Shown here one piece after another: positions 1 through 8,416 of a stretch of 20,381 nucleotides of DNA. Location: NCBI GenBank assembly GCA_903923915.1, contig CAIXZI010000012.1, positions 1 through 20,381 on the forward strand, read 5' to 3'. The notes under the pieces were generated by a model. The model saw nothing but the letters and a program-made list of their open reading frames with translations. It made no database searches and was not told the origin of the DNA. Source of the DNA: an uncultured Bacteroidota bacterium (GTDB taxonomy: Bacteria > Bacteroidota > Bacteroidia > B-17B0 > Aurantibacillaceae). Numbering within the stretch: position 1 is the first letter of the stretch; each line of letters begins with the position of its first letter. The translations under genes and the position numbers were made by a program.

Positions 1-76
1 AGACGTAAAAAATAATCCGAACAATTATACCGAGTGGTTTAAACTTATTTTTGAACGCGTAAAAAACACCTTATAA
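1..76 (+). CDS. 3' end of a probable isopentenyl-diphosphate delta-isomerase gene (partial)
   Basis: An open frame enters from the left edge and stops with TAA at 74-76, one base before the crtZ start. Its last 24 codons end in NNPNNYTEWFKLIFERVKNTL-like sequence (YTEWFKLIFERVKNTL are the final 16 residues). From memory, that resembles the C-terminus of Bacteroidota type I isopentenyl-diphosphate isomerases, which interconvert IPP and DMAPP and often sit in carotenoid clusters. The tight spacing to crtZ supports a shared transcript. The visible part holds no catalytic residue, so the product name is an inference from a short tail plus context. Confidence 0.5.
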   Translation, partial: DVKNNPNNYTEWFKLIFERVKNTL

Positions 77-77
77 A

Positions 78-548
78 ATGAATTCATTTTTAATAACATT
101 AGGTACTTTTTTTGCAATGGAAGGCGTTACATGGCTTACTCATCGTTTTGTAATGCATGGTTTTTTATGGAACCTGCATGAAGACCATCACAATAAAGAC
201 AACGCTCATTTTTTTGAAAAGAACGATTACTTTTTTGTAATTTTTGCTATACCCTCTATGCTTTTAATTATTACGGGCTCTGTCCTACCTATTTACAATT
301 ATCTTTTATTTATTGGTCTTGGAATCGCCGCTTACGGGTTTGCTTATTTTTTGGTGCATGAAATTTTTATACATCAACGGTTTAAAATCTTTACCCGCTC
401 AAACAACGCGTATTTAAGGGCAATACGTAAAGCGCATAAAATGCATCATAAACATTTAAATAAAGAAGACGGAGAATGTTTTGGCATGTTGTGTGTACCC
501 GTTAAATATTTTGTAGAGGCTATAAAATATAAAAGAGCAAATGAATAA
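78..548 (+). CDS. crtZ: Beta-carotene 3-hydroxylase, fatty acid hydroxylase superfamily
   Basis: This 156-residue membrane protein has the histidine clusters of the di-iron hydroxylase family that CrtZ belongs to: H22xxxxH27, H34xxHH38, H94xxxxH99 and H120xxHH124. Two hydrophobic stretches (about 52-72 and 75-93) separate the clusters and should be membrane helices. In the family these histidines bind two irons for O2-dependent hydroxylation of the beta-ionone ring at C3, giving zeaxanthin-type rings. The length is normal for CrtZ. The start is an ATG one base after the preceding stop. The 3' end overlaps the cyclase gene by 8 bases, so the two are probably translationally coupled. Other members of the superfamily act on sterols or fatty acids, but the short length, histidine spacing and neighbouring cyclase favour CrtZ. 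Confidence 0.9.
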   Translation: MNSFLITLGTFFAMEGVTWLTHRFVMHGFLWNLHEDHHNKDNAHFFEKNDYFFVIFAIPSMLLIITGSVLPIYNYLLFIGLGIAAYGFAYFLVHEIFIHQRFKIFTRSNNAYLRAIRKAHKMHHKHLNKEDGECFGMLCVPVKYFVEAIKYKRANE

Positions 549-1245
549 AAACTTCACTTACTTACTAGTAGACTTTTTATGTCTTTTTTTTCCGCTACTT
601 TTTTCGTTTTATCCTAAAGCCCCCTTCTACAAACAAATAAAGTTTTTTATTTGGCCTTGTTTAATTTCTGCGGCTGTCTTTATTTTATGGGACATACTTT
701 TTACTAAACTGGGTGTATGGTCTTTTAATTCAAAATACGTAACTGGCATTTATTTTTTTAATTTACCGATAGAAGAAGTTTTGTTTTTTCTTTTTATACC
801 ATATGCCTGCGTGTTTACTTTTTTTGCGGTTAATACTTCCAAGAAGCTTTCGTTCAACAATTCAAATGCAATTATTTTTTCGTGGATACTGGCACTTGGT
901 TTATTGTTAGTGGCGCTTGTTAACCTTCAAAAACTATATACTTCTGTCACTTTTTTTCTTACTTCTGCTCTGTTGTTTTATCACGCCATTAAAAAAACAA
1001 GTTATATGTCCAGGTTCTTTATTTCATTTGTTTTTATTCTCATTCCTTTTTTCATAGCTAACGGTATTTTAACCGGTAGTTTTATTGATGAGCCCGTGGT
1101 TATATATAACAACAATGAAAACGTAGGAGTTAGAATGTTTACAATTCCTTTTGAAGATACGTTTTACGGGATGCTTCTTATTTTGCTTAATGTAACACTT
1201 TTTCAACACAAATTAAGCAAAACCAGCACCCCACTAAATGCCTGA
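541..1245 (+). CDS. Lycopene cyclase, CrtYcd-type integral membrane protein
   Basis: The 234-residue, very hydrophobic protein carries two copies of the lycopene-cyclase domain seen in the heterodimeric CrtYc/CrtYd enzymes and in fungal fusion cyclases. The first half has the family motif PIEEVLFF (76-83) after a Trp-Asp pair (50-51). The second half has the matching TIPFEDTFYG around 201-210. Both halves in one chain imply a self-sufficient cyclase that closes the psi ends of lycopene into beta rings, without the FAD domain of CrtY/CrtL. About six or seven membrane segments are expected. The ATG at 541 lies inside the end of crtZ, shifted one frame, as is typical of coupled operon genes. Whether it closes one end or both cannot be read from the sequence; the CruF and CrtD homologues nearby suggest that one end stays acyclic in the final product. 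Confidence 0.85.
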   Translation: MNKNFTYLLVDFLCLFFPLLFSFYPKAPFYKQIKFFIWPCLISAAVFILWDILFTKLGVWSFNSKYVTGIYFFNLPIEEVLFFLFIPYACVFTFFAVNTSKKLSFNNSNAIIFSWILALGLLLVALVNLQKLYTSVTFFLTSALLFYHAIKKTSYMSRFFISFVFILIPFFIANGILTGSFIDEPVVIYNNNENVGVRMFTIPFEDTFYGMLLILLNVTLFQHKLSKTSTPLNA

Positions 1246-1263
1246 TTTACTCTAAAAAACTTC

Positions 1264-1956
1264 TTATAAAAAGAAATTTAAAAAAATAAAAAATAGAATT
1301 TGAATGAACATTAACTGAATAGCAAAATTGTTTTTTTTGTCAGCTATTGTATTATTAAAAAAAAGGAGCAGAATAAAGCTGATAATAAACCACGAGAGAA
1401 AATTGTAAACAGGAATAGTATTATTTTGCCATTGCCAAAAGCCTAATTTTATAGCTGCTGGCTCTAAAATAAAATCGAATGCTGTAGCAATTGTTGCGCC
1501 TACAAGGGCAACGAAAAATGTGTTTAGTATCAAATTTTCCTCAACAACTAATACATTTAATTTCTTTACGACTAAATTTTTTATTGCATAGGCTAAAACT
1601 CCGCTACAAAAAACAACGTTAAACCAGTTAAGACCTATTAGCCAAGGAACGCCAAAAAACTTGACCCCCATTAAATTACCGTACTGATAATGACCAAAAA
1701 TTAAACCGGTATTAACTCCAATTATTTCGGTTAACATACCCACAACAAAAGTGAAACCTAAAAACAGAAAAAATATTTTATTTTTTTGACTTTGCACCCA
1801 CACCAGTAAGCCAAACATTAAAAGTAGGTTAAAGGTTGTTTTTTCTATAAACCACGGTTTGTATACAGTAAATAAAATACCTATTAAACCACTTACATGA
1901 AAAAGTAAAGCAATGAAAAGAGCCAAGTTTTTTTTAGTATGGATATCGTTAAACAC
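1264..1956 (-). CDS. cruF: CruF-like carotenoid 1',2'-hydratase, membrane protein
   Basis: This 230-residue polytopic membrane protein belongs to the CruF / bisanhydrobacterioruberin hydratase family (DUF422-type). The recognisable block is near the C-terminus: FDFILEPAAIKLGFWQW at about 160-176, followed by an IPVYNFLSWF helix. Family members add water across the C1',2' double bond of an acyclic psi end and so produce a tertiary 1'-hydroxyl. The start is GTG; an in-frame TAA lies two codons upstream, and the next Met is far inside the protein, so GTG is the only reasonable start. The gene follows the desaturase gene by 12 bases in the same direction, pointing to one transcript. It converges on the cyclase gene with an 18-base gap in which I see no clear terminator. 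Protein length and the EP motif fit; the exact substrate is inferred from neighbours. Confidence 0.75.
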   Translation of the reverse strand: MFNDIHTKKNLALFIALLFHVSGLIGILFTVYKPWFIEKTTFNLLLMFGLLVWVQSQKNKIFFLFLGFTFVVGMLTEIIGVNTGLIFGHYQYGNLMGVKFFGVPWLIGLNWFNVVFCSGVLAYAIKNLVVKKLNVLVVEENLILNTFFVALVGATIATAFDFILEPAAIKLGFWQWQNNTIPVYNFLSWFIISFILLLFFNNTIADKKNNFAIQLMFIQILFFIFLNFFL

Positions 1957-1968
1957 GGGTTAAAAATC

Positions 1969-3456
1969 TTAAATTTTTATACTAAAATCTTCTTCAATAA
2001 TTTTGCTGGTAATTTTTGCCGATTGCAAACACAAGGGTATTCCGCCGCCCGGATGTACGCTACCACCCACAAAATACAAGCCCTTAATTGCTTTAGAGAA
2101 ATTAGGATGCCTATAAAACGCAGCTAACTTTCCGTTAGAACTAGTGCCGTAAATAGAGCCCATATAACTTTTGGTTTTGCTTTCAATGGTTAATGGAGAC
2201 AGCACCTCTTCAACTTCTATCAGTGGTTCAATATCCGTTTGCAATAACTTATTTAATTTAGTAATAATATTTTTTTTGTATTGCTGTTGATACACCTCCC
2301 AATTTTGTCCGGTATTTGCAGGCGTGTTTACCATCACAAACCAGTTTTCTTTCCCCTTGGGACAGTGCAATCCGGGCTCGCACTTAGCGGTAATATTTAC
2401 GTAAACCGTGGGGTCGTTATAAATGGTTTTGCTATTAAATAAAGAATCAAACTCTTTTTTATAATCAGTTGCAAAAAAAATATTGTGCAATTCCAATTGA
2501 GGAAAACTTTTTTTAATTCCCCAATAAAAAATAAGGGCGCTACTGCTTCTTTCCTGCTTTAAAATTTGTTTGGCTTTTTTGTCATCTTTTAGCAATTGCT
2601 TATACGTAAAATAAACATCCATGTTGCTTACTACCACATCTGCATAAAAAATTTCTTGGTTAATGGAAACCCCTTTTACTTTATTGTTCTCAGTAATTAT
2701 TTTATCTACTAAACAATTAAAATTAAATTTTACTCCCAACTTTACAGCCAGTTTATAGAGCGCATTGGCAATAGAAATCATGCCTCCTTTTGGGTAAAAG
2801 GTACCAATGTTATTATCTAAATGCGGAATTAAACTAAGCATACCCGGCGCTTTATACGGATTACTGCCATTAAAGGTAGCATACCGATCAAACAACTGAA
2901 CAGTTTTTTTATTTGTAAAGTGTTTGGCGTTTAATTGATGTAGCGTTCCAAATAAAAAACCGGGTTTTACCGCCTTTAAAGCTTTTAAAATAGGTGCAGA
3001 AAAAAGAGTAGCTATTTTGTGCAGCGAGTAGTTCAAAAAAATAGTGCCAATGTTGTTGTAAGTTTTTTCAGATTGTTTAAGGTATGAAATAACTTTAGAG
3101 GCATCCTCTCCTAATTTTGTTTTCAGTTCGTTGGCAAAATCTTGTGGATTGGTGTAGGCATTAATAATAGAGCCATCTTCATAAAAGTATTTACAGGAAA
3201 TAGCCTGTGCATCATACTCAAGATAATTTGAAATGGGTTCATTGGCTAAGTTAAATAACTCTTCAATGTTTTCCGGCTGTGTAAACAGACTGGGCCCGGC
3301 ATCAAAAAAATAGTTTCCTTTTTTAAAACCGGTTAGCTTACCGCCCGGGTAGTTGTTTTTTTCAAAAAGGGTTATCTCAAACCCACTAAGCGAAAGCCTT
3401 ATAGCGCTTGCCAAACCTGCTACCCCCGACCCAATAATGATGGCTTTTTTTTGCAA
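1969..3456 (-). CDS. crtD: CrtD-like carotenoid 3',4'-desaturase (phytoene desaturase family, FAD-dependent)
   Basis: This 495-residue enzyme has the N-terminal FAD-binding Rossmann motif GSGVAGLASA (9-18) and, near the C-terminus, GGSVHPGGGIP (464-474), hallmarks of CrtI-type carotenoid desaturases and isomerases. The strings FDAGPSLFT (about 52-60) and FVGGSVHPGGGIPLCL look to me more like Bacteroidota CrtD (1-hydroxycarotenoid 3,4-desaturase) than CrtI, which usually reads VGA.THPGAG there; this is from memory, not an alignment. Co-transcription with cruF fits, because CrtD acts on 1-hydroxylated ends. The start appears to be TTG at 3456-3454: the frame has no ATG between the upstream TAG (3492-3490) and this codon, and the Rossmann strand begins right after it. 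The main alternative is a CrtI phytoene desaturase. Confidence 0.7.
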   Translation of the reverse strand: MQKKAIIIGSGVAGLASAIRLSLSGFEITLFEKNNYPGGKLTGFKKGNYFFDAGPSLFTQPENIEELFNLANEPISNYLEYDAQAISCKYFYEDGSIINAYTNPQDFANELKTKLGEDASKVISYLKQSEKTYNNIGTIFLNYSLHKIATLFSAPILKALKAVKPGFLFGTLHQLNAKHFTNKKTVQLFDRYATFNGSNPYKAPGMLSLIPHLDNNIGTFYPKGGMISIANALYKLAVKLGVKFNFNCLVDKIITENNKVKGVSINQEIFYADVVVSNMDVYFTYKQLLKDDKKAKQILKQERSSSALIFYWGIKKSFPQLELHNIFFATDYKKEFDSLFNSKTIYNDPTVYVNITAKCEPGLHCPKGKENWFVMVNTPANTGQNWEVYQQQYKKNIITKLNKLLQTDIEPLIEVEEVLSPLTIESKTKSYMGSIYGTSSNGKLAAFYRHPNFSKAIKGLYFVGGSVHPGGGIPLCLQSAKITSKIIEEDFSIKI

Positions 3457-3479
3457 AGAAAAAGTGCGTTTAATTTTTA

Positions 3480-3516
3480 CAAAACTATCCTATATCCCGT
3501 AATTATAAAAAACAAA
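3480..3516 (-). promoter_or_regulatory. Candidate promoter of crtD-cruF
   Basis: On the minus strand TAGTTTTG (3487-3480) matches the Bacteroidota -7 box TAnnTTTG exactly. A TTTG at 3516-3513 could be the -33 element, but the spacer is 25 bases against a usual 19 or so, so that half is weak. Transcription would begin just upstream of the TTG start and give a leader of only about 15-20 bases. The rest of the 271-base gap to topA holds a small inverted repeat AAACCT/AGGTTT (3514-3519 with 3532-3537) and no convincing gene. Confidence 0.4.
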
Positions 3517-3691
3517 CCTCTATTTATTTTTAGGTTTATGGCGTTTAACAGTTTATGTCTTTGAGGCGAAATTTCAAACATCATAAAACAAATGCAGTAA
3601 AATTTAAGTAGTAAGACTGTTTTCAAAACCTTCCTTTTTATAGTGAGGACAACCTAAAACGCTATTTTTTTCTCCATTTCATAAAAAATCG

Positions 3692-3699
3692 TTCTTTTG
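3692..3699 (+). promoter_or_regulatory. Candidate -7 box of topA
   Basis: TTCTTTTG differs from TAnnTTTG at one base and lies 28 bases before the topA ATG, a normal leader length for this phylum. No TTG is present at the expected -33 position, so this is a weak candidate. A block at 3642-3659 (AGTGA plus ACAACCTAAAA) just upstream resembles the leader shared by two other promoters in the window. Confidence 0.3.
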
Positions 3700-3727
3700 C
3701 AGTCTTATTTATTTAAAAAGGTAACGA

Positions 3728-6358
3728 ATGAGCAAGAATCTTGTTATAGTTGAGTCACCCGCAAAAGCTAAAACCATTGAAGGGTTTTTAGGTAAAGATT
3801 TTACGGTGCGCTCAAGTTTTGGTCATATTCGAGATTTGGTTAAAAAGGGCTATGGTGTTGATATTGAGAACAATTTTACTCCCACATACGAAGTATCTGA
3901 AGGCAAGGAACGAGTAATTGCCGATTTAAAGAAACTAAGCAAAGGAGCTGATATGGTTTGGTTAGCTTCCGATGAGGACCGCGAGGGAGAAGCTATTTCT
4001 TGGCATTTGGCCGAAACATTAAATTTAGATCCAAAGAAAACAAAGCGCATCGTTTTTCATGAAATTACAAAATCGGCCATTCAAAAAGCCATTGAAAACC
4101 CGCGTCAAATAGATATTAACTTAGTAAACGCTCAACAAGCCCGCCGTGTTTTAGACAGGTTAGTTGGGTTTGAATTATCTCCTATATTATGGAGAAAAAT
4201 TCGCCCGAGTTTATCTGCGGGTCGTGTACAATCGGTTGCAGTTCGCTTAATTGTAGATAGAGAAAGAGAAATTCAAAACTTTAAATCAACTTCTGCATTT
4301 AAAGTAGTTGCCTTATTTAATACAGGAAAAGCAGTTCTTAAAGCCGAATTAGATAAACGTTTTGCAACTGAAGCGGAAGCTCAAGCATTTTTAGAAAAAT
4401 GTAAAGCTGCATCTTTCACTATAGAAACGTTAGAAACTAAGCCTGCCAAACGCTCGCCATCTGCACCATTTACCACATCTACCTTACAACAAGAGGCCGC
4501 GCGAAAATTAGGTTTTTCGGTTTCGCAGACAATGGTTGTGGCACAAAAACTATACGAAGCTGGTAAAATAACTTATATGCGTACTGATAGCGTTAACCTT
4601 TCAGAAACCGCTATGAATCAGGCCGACAAAGCCATTAATGCAAATTACGGCGCAAAATATTATCAACCTCGCACATACAAAACTAAAAGTAAAGGTGCGC
4701 AAGAGGCTCACGAAGCTATTCGTCCTACTTATATAGATAGGCAATTTGTTGAAGGCGAACGTAACGAACAACGTTTATACGATTTGATTTGGAAACGCAC
4801 CATCGCCTCTCAAATGAGCGATGCGGAGTTAGAAAAAACAACGGCAAAAATTAAAGTATCTACTGCCTCTGAAATATTTGTTGCACAAGGTGAAGTATTG
4901 AAATTTGATGGTTTCCTTAAAGTATATATGGAAAGCACGGATGATGAAGAAGTTGACGCAACATCTGAAAACTCGTCAATTCTTCCTCCAATACAACAAG
5001 GACAGACTTTACAAAGCAACGAAATTACTGCAACGCAACGCTTTACACACCATCCGGCACGTTATACCGAGGCAAGTTTGGTAAAAAAATTAGAAGAGCT
5101 TGGGATAGGCCGTCCGTCAACATACGCGCCAACTATTTCTACCGTTCAAAAAAGAAATTATGTTGAGAAAACTGATAGAGAAGGCAATCCACGCAATTTT
5201 GTAAACCTTGTTCTGGCAAAAAATAATATTGTAAAAGAAACAAAAACAGAAAACACAGGCGCCGAAAAAAACAAATTATTCCCTACCGATATTGGTATGG
5301 TTGTAAATGATTTCTTGATTCAATATTTTCCTGATATTTTAGATTTTCACTTTACAGCAAAAGTTGAAGAAGAGTTTGATGAAATTGCTGATGGCAAATT
5401 AGACTGGACTAAAATGCTGAAAACATTTTACAGCCCGTTTCATAAAACAGTAGAAAAAACAATTGATAATTCTGAACGTGCCAGCGGCGAACGTGTGCTT
5501 GGTGTTGACCCCGCAAGCGGCAAACCAATTTTTGTGCGTATTGGTCGTTTTGGTCCTTTAGCGCAAATTGGCGAAACCGTTGAAGGTGGCGAAAAACCCC
5601 GCTTTGCAAGTCTTCGCAAAGACCAACGTATGGAAATGATTACGTTGGAAGAAGCGTTGGATTTATTTAAACTTCCTGCGCATTTAGGCACTCATAATGA
5701 TAAAGATATATCTGTAAACTTAGGTCGTTTTGGTCCTTATGTAAAATATGGAGAAGCATTTATTTCTATTCCTAAAGGAGAAGATCCATTTAAAGTGGAT
5801 ATGGAAAGAGCTATTCAATTAATTGCTGATAAAGAAGTGGCTGATGCGCCAATTGCGTTTTATAAAGGCGAGCCTGTAACAAAAGGTAAAGGTCGTTTTG
5901 GACCGTTTATTAAATTAAGCGGTATGTATATTAACGTACCTCGTGCTTACGATTTTGATAATTTATCGCAAAGTGATATTGATGAATTAGCGAGCAAAAA
6001 ATTAGAAAAAGAAGCTAATCGTTTTATACAAAAGTGGGACGATGAAAAAATTGCAGTTGAGAACGGTCGTTGGGGACCATTTATACGTTTCGGTAAATTA
6101 ATGTTGAAACTGGAAAGAAAAGCTAATGGAGACAAATATGCAGCCGAAGAACTTACTACAATTTCTTTAGACGAAATTAAACGCATGATTTTAGATCAGA
6201 TGCCAACAGCGTTTGATAAAAAAGGAGCCAAGAAGTCTGGTGCAAAAAAATCAGCAACCAAAACGGTTGCAAAAACGGCAACTAAAAAAGCGGCGGTTAA
6301 AAAGACGGTTAAGAAAGCTGCAAAAAAATCTGCTAAGAAAGTAACTTCTAAAAAGTAA
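3728..6358 (+). CDS. topA: DNA topoisomerase I (type IA)
   Basis: The 876-residue enzyme relaxes negative supercoils by single-strand passage. The N-terminal Toprim domain opens with NLVIVESPAKAKTI (Glu9) and carries the acidic motif SDEDREGE at 81-88. The strand-cleaving tyrosine is Y283 in ITYMRTDS. Instead of the zinc fingers of E. coli TopA, the C-terminus has four topoisomerase C-terminal repeats centred on GRFGP or GRWGP at residues 606, 666, 722 and 780, about 58 residues apart. A Lys/Ala-rich tail (about 831-876, no acidic residue) follows and probably binds DNA non-specifically. Four repeats and a basic tail are usual for Bacteroidota TopA as I recall it. The ATG start gives MSKNLVIVES, the normal beginning. 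The gene stands alone and ends in a strong terminator. Confidence 0.97.
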   Translation: MSKNLVIVESPAKAKTIEGFLGKDFTVRSSFGHIRDLVKKGYGVDIENNFTPTYEVSEGKERVIADLKKLSKGADMVWLASDEDREGEAISWHLAETLNLDPKKTKRIVFHEITKSAIQKAIENPRQIDINLVNAQQARRVLDRLVGFELSPILWRKIRPSLSAGRVQSVAVRLIVDREREIQNFKSTSAFKVVALFNTGKAVLKAELDKRFATEAEAQAFLEKCKAASFTIETLETKPAKRSPSAPFTTSTLQQEAARKLGFSVSQTMVVAQKLYEAGKITYMRTDSVNLSETAMNQADKAINANYGAKYYQPRTYKTKSKGAQEAHEAIRPTYIDRQFVEGERNEQRLYDLIWKRTIASQMSDAELEKTTAKIKVSTASEIFVAQGEVLKFDGFLKVYMESTDDEEVDATSENSSILPPIQQGQTLQSNEITATQRFTHHPARYTEASLVKKLEELGIGRPSTYAPTISTVQKRNYVEKTDREGNPRNFVNLVLAKNNIVKETKTENTGAEKNKLFPTDIGMVVNDFLIQYFPDILDFHFTAKVEEEFDEIADGKLDWTKMLKTFYSPFHKTVEKTIDNSERASGERVLGVDPASGKPIFVRIGRFGPLAQIGETVEGGEKPRFASLRKDQRMEMITLEEALDLFKLPAHLGTHNDKDISVNLGRFGPYVKYGEAFISIPKGEDPFKVDMERAIQLIADKEVADAPIAFYKGEPVTKGKGRFGPFIKLSGMYINVPRAYDFDNLSQSDIDELASKKLEKEANRFIQKWDDEKIAVENGRWGPFIRFGKLMLKLERKANGDKYAAEELTTISLDEIKRMILDQMPTAFDKKGAKKSGAKKSATKTVAKTATKKAAVKKTVKKAAKKSAKKVTSKK

Positions 6359-6384
6359 ATTTTTTGATTTTTGTATTTTGAAAG

Positions 6385-6407
6385 AAGCGTGGCAACACGC
6401 TTTTTTT
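6385..6407 (+). terminator. Rho-independent terminator of topA
   Basis: A 7-bp stem AAGCGTG (6385-6391) / CACGCTT (6396-6402) is closed by the GNRA-type loop GCAA and followed by a T run (6401-6407). It begins 26 bases after the topA stop. The T run reaches the stop codon of the convergent ABC gene (6408-6406), so the two units share a very compact 3' boundary. Confidence 0.85.
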
Positions 6408-7041
6408 ATTTCTGCACTTTATAATTCTCTATCTCAATTTTATCGGTGCAAAAAGAGTATTCTTCTTTAACTGTATTGCTGCAAACTAAAATGGTTTTAT
6501 GTTGCGCAAAGTTTGCAATCATTTTTTGATACCAGGTAATTGCATTTGCATCCAAATTGCTGCAGGGCTCGTCCAACAATAAAACCGGACAATCAGCTAA
6601 AATAGCCAAGCCCAACTTTACACGCTGTTTCATGCCAGAAGAATAATGTTTCACATACTTTTCTGAAGCATGTTCAAGTTGCATCAACGCAATAATTTCT
6701 TTGGCAGAAAGATTATTTATAAAAGATTTAAATTGTTTTTGATGATTGATGGTTTCTGTTAGTGTAAAATCTTCAATCAATTCCATATAAGGAGAAGCCA
6801 TGCTGAGGTACTTGTAAATTGTATCGTCTTCAATAATTTGGTTTTCGTTTTTCCAAACAACACTACCTTTTGTAGGAATTAAAAAAGAAGAAATACTTTG
6901 TAGTAAGGTTGATTTACCCGAACCGTTAGAACCAAGAATAACCAGCTTTTCACCCGGTGTAATAGTTAGTGTAAGACCCTTAAAAATCCATTCGTTTACA
7001 AATTTTTTACCTAACTCATTTATGTGAATGGATATTTGCAC
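6406..7041 (-). CDS. Small ABC transporter ATP-binding protein with atypical Q- and H-loops
   Basis: This is a single 211-residue ABC ATPase domain, similar in size to CcmA-type and other short transporter ATPases. Walker A is GSNGSGKST (37-45), the signature YSSGMKQRV is at 133-141, and Walker B VLLLDEP is at 153-159 with the catalytic Glu158. By comparison with CcmA-type proteins, the Q-loop position reads SMAS (80-83) with Ala82 where Gln is usual, and the switch-His position reads CSNT with Asn189. The start is GTG at 7041, ten bases after the der stop, so it is probably co-transcribed with der. No permease gene is adjacent, so the transporter partner and substrate are unknown. I recall Bacteroidota relatives with a similar 'PYMELIE' segment, so the changes may be a family trait rather than decay. 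Confidence 0.85.
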   Translation of the reverse strand: MQISIHINELGKKFVNEWIFKGLTLTITPGEKLVILGSNGSGKSTLLQSISSFLIPTKGSVVWKNENQIIEDDTIYKYLSMASPYMELIEDFTLTETINHQKQFKSFINNLSAKEIIALMQLEHASEKYVKHYSSGMKQRVKLGLAILADCPVLLLDEPCSNLDANAITWYQKMIANFAQHKTILVCSNTVKEEYSFCTDKIEIENYKVQK

Positions 7042-7051
7042 TGCACCAATT

Positions 7052-8356
7052 TTATTTTTTGCGCATTACAATCTCAATTGGCACACCCGAAAAATTAAAA
7101 TGCTCGCGCAATTTATTTTCTAAGTATCGTTTGTAGCTTTCGCTAACATACTGCGGTAGGTTACAGAAAAAGATAAACATAGGTATGCCTTTCATTTGTG
7201 TAACGTATTTTATTTTTACGTATTTACCTTTAAGCGCAGGTGGCGGATACGCTTCCAACACAGGCTCAAAAAACTCGTTTAATTTACGAGTTGGTATAAT
7301 TTGTCGGCGGTTATGATAAACCTCAATAGCCACTTCAATCGCTTTTAAAACACGTTGTTTTTCTAATACCGAAACAAAAATAATTGGCACATCTTTAAAC
7401 GGCGCTAAACGCTCACGTATTTCATCTTCAACTTTTTTGGCAGTAGAGGCATCTTTCTCAATTAAATCCCACTTGTTTACCAAAATTACAATGCCCTTGT
7501 GGTTTTTAATAGCAAGGTCAAAAATGCTCAAATCTTGCGCTTCTAAGCCAAGTGTAGCGTCAATCATTAAAAGTATAACGTCGCAACTTTCTATCGCTCT
7601 AATCGAACGCATTACGCTGTAAAACTCTAAATCTTCGTGAACCTTTGCTTTCTTTCGAATGCCGGCAGTATCAATCAACCAAAAATCGTTTCCAAAAGCA
7701 TTGTAGCGTGTGTTTATAGAATCTCGGGTAGTGCCCGCAACAGGTGTAACAATATTTCTTTCGTTGCCTAATAGAGCATTTGTCAATGATGATTTACCAA
7801 CGTTTGGTCTTCCAACAATAGCAATACGCGGCAATTTTTCTTCTAACTCATCTTCGGGGTTTGGAAGATTTTTAATAATGTCATCCAATAATTCTCCTGT
7901 GCCACCTCCACTTGCAGCTGATATTGGGTAAACCTCATCACCTAAACCTAACGAATAAAACTCAGCCGCATACGGTGTTTTATCTGGCGTATCAATTTTG
8001 TTTACCACCAAAAAACATTTCTTTCCGCTTTTTCTAATCAATACCGCAACATCTTTATCAAAACGTGTAACGCCTTCGGTACTATCAACCACAAACACCA
8101 ATAAATTAGCCTCGTCTATGGCAATTTGTACTTGTTTTCTAATTTCAACTTCAAATACATCATCGCTTCCGGTAATGTATCCACCTGTATCAATTATCGA
8201 AAACTCGCGGCCATTCCACTCTACTTTTCCGTAGTGCCTATCGCGCGTAACGCCTGCTACCGAATCTACAATAGCTTGTCTGCTTTCGGTTAAGCGGTTA
8301 AAAAGTGTTGATTTGCCTACGTTTGGGCGACCTATAATAGCGACTATGTTTGACAC
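7052..8356 (-). CDS. der: GTPase Der (EngA), 50S ribosome assembly factor
   Basis: The 434-residue protein has the two tandem GTPase domains that define Der. Domain 1 has GRPNVGKST (9-17), DTGG (56-59) and NKID (119-122). Domain 2 has GRPNVGKSS (182-190), DTAG (229-232) and NKWD (294-297). The remaining 90 or so residues form the KH-like domain, with the usual [16 protein letters not shown] stretch. Der binds the large ribosomal subunit and is essential in most bacteria. The start is GTG at 8356, giving the canonical [16 protein letters not shown] beginning. The length is normal and all motifs are intact. A small ABC ATPase gene follows after 10 bases. Confidence 0.97.
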   Translation of the reverse strand: MSNIVAIIGRPNVGKSTLFNRLTESRQAIVDSVAGVTRDRHYGKVEWNGREFSIIDTGGYITGSDDVFEVEIRKQVQIAIDEANLLVFVVDSTEGVTRFDKDVAVLIRKSGKKCFLVVNKIDTPDKTPYAAEFYSLGLGDEVYPISAASGGGTGELLDDIIKNLPNPEDELEEKLPRIAIVGRPNVGKSSLTNALLGNERNIVTPVAGTTRDSINTRYNAFGNDFWLIDTAGIRKKAKVHEDLEFYSVMRSIRAIESCDVILLMIDATLGLEAQDLSIFDLAIKNHKGIVILVNKWDLIEKDASTAKKVEDEIRERLAPFKDVPIIFVSVLEKQRVLKAIEVAIEVYHNRRQIIPTRKLNEFFEPVLEAYPPPALKGKYVKIKYVTQMKGIPMFIFFCNLPQYVSESYKRYLENKLREHFNFSGVPIEIVMRKK

Positions 8357-8400
8357 GTGTTTATTTTATAAATTGTAAATGATACTAAACTAATTTTTGG

Positions 8401-8408
8401 CAAAGATA
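8401..8408 (-). promoter_or_regulatory. Candidate -7 box of der
   Basis: On the minus strand TATCTTTG (8408-8401) matches TAnnTTTG exactly and lies 44 bases before the GTG start. The expected -33 TTG is missing: that position falls inside the GGGCGTT end of the neighbouring repeat (8417 onward). The repeat may have replaced the original upstream half. Confidence 0.5.
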
Positions 8409-8416
8409 ACCTTTTT

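Noticed and set aside
1246..1263. Possible bidirectional terminator between the converging cyclase and hydratase genes
   Set aside because: The 18-base gap holds only AT-rich sequence with no stem of useful length.
3541..3633. Possible small RNA or short gene in the crtD-topA gap
   Set aside because: Only weak inverted repeats (for example TTTGA/TCAAA) were seen, with no promoter-terminator pair and no convincing short coding frame.
6230..6358. A-rich repetitive DNA at the end of topA as a possible frameshift or assembly error
   Set aside because: It reads in frame as a Lys/Ala tail, which is common in Bacteroidota TopA, and is followed by a normal stop and terminator.
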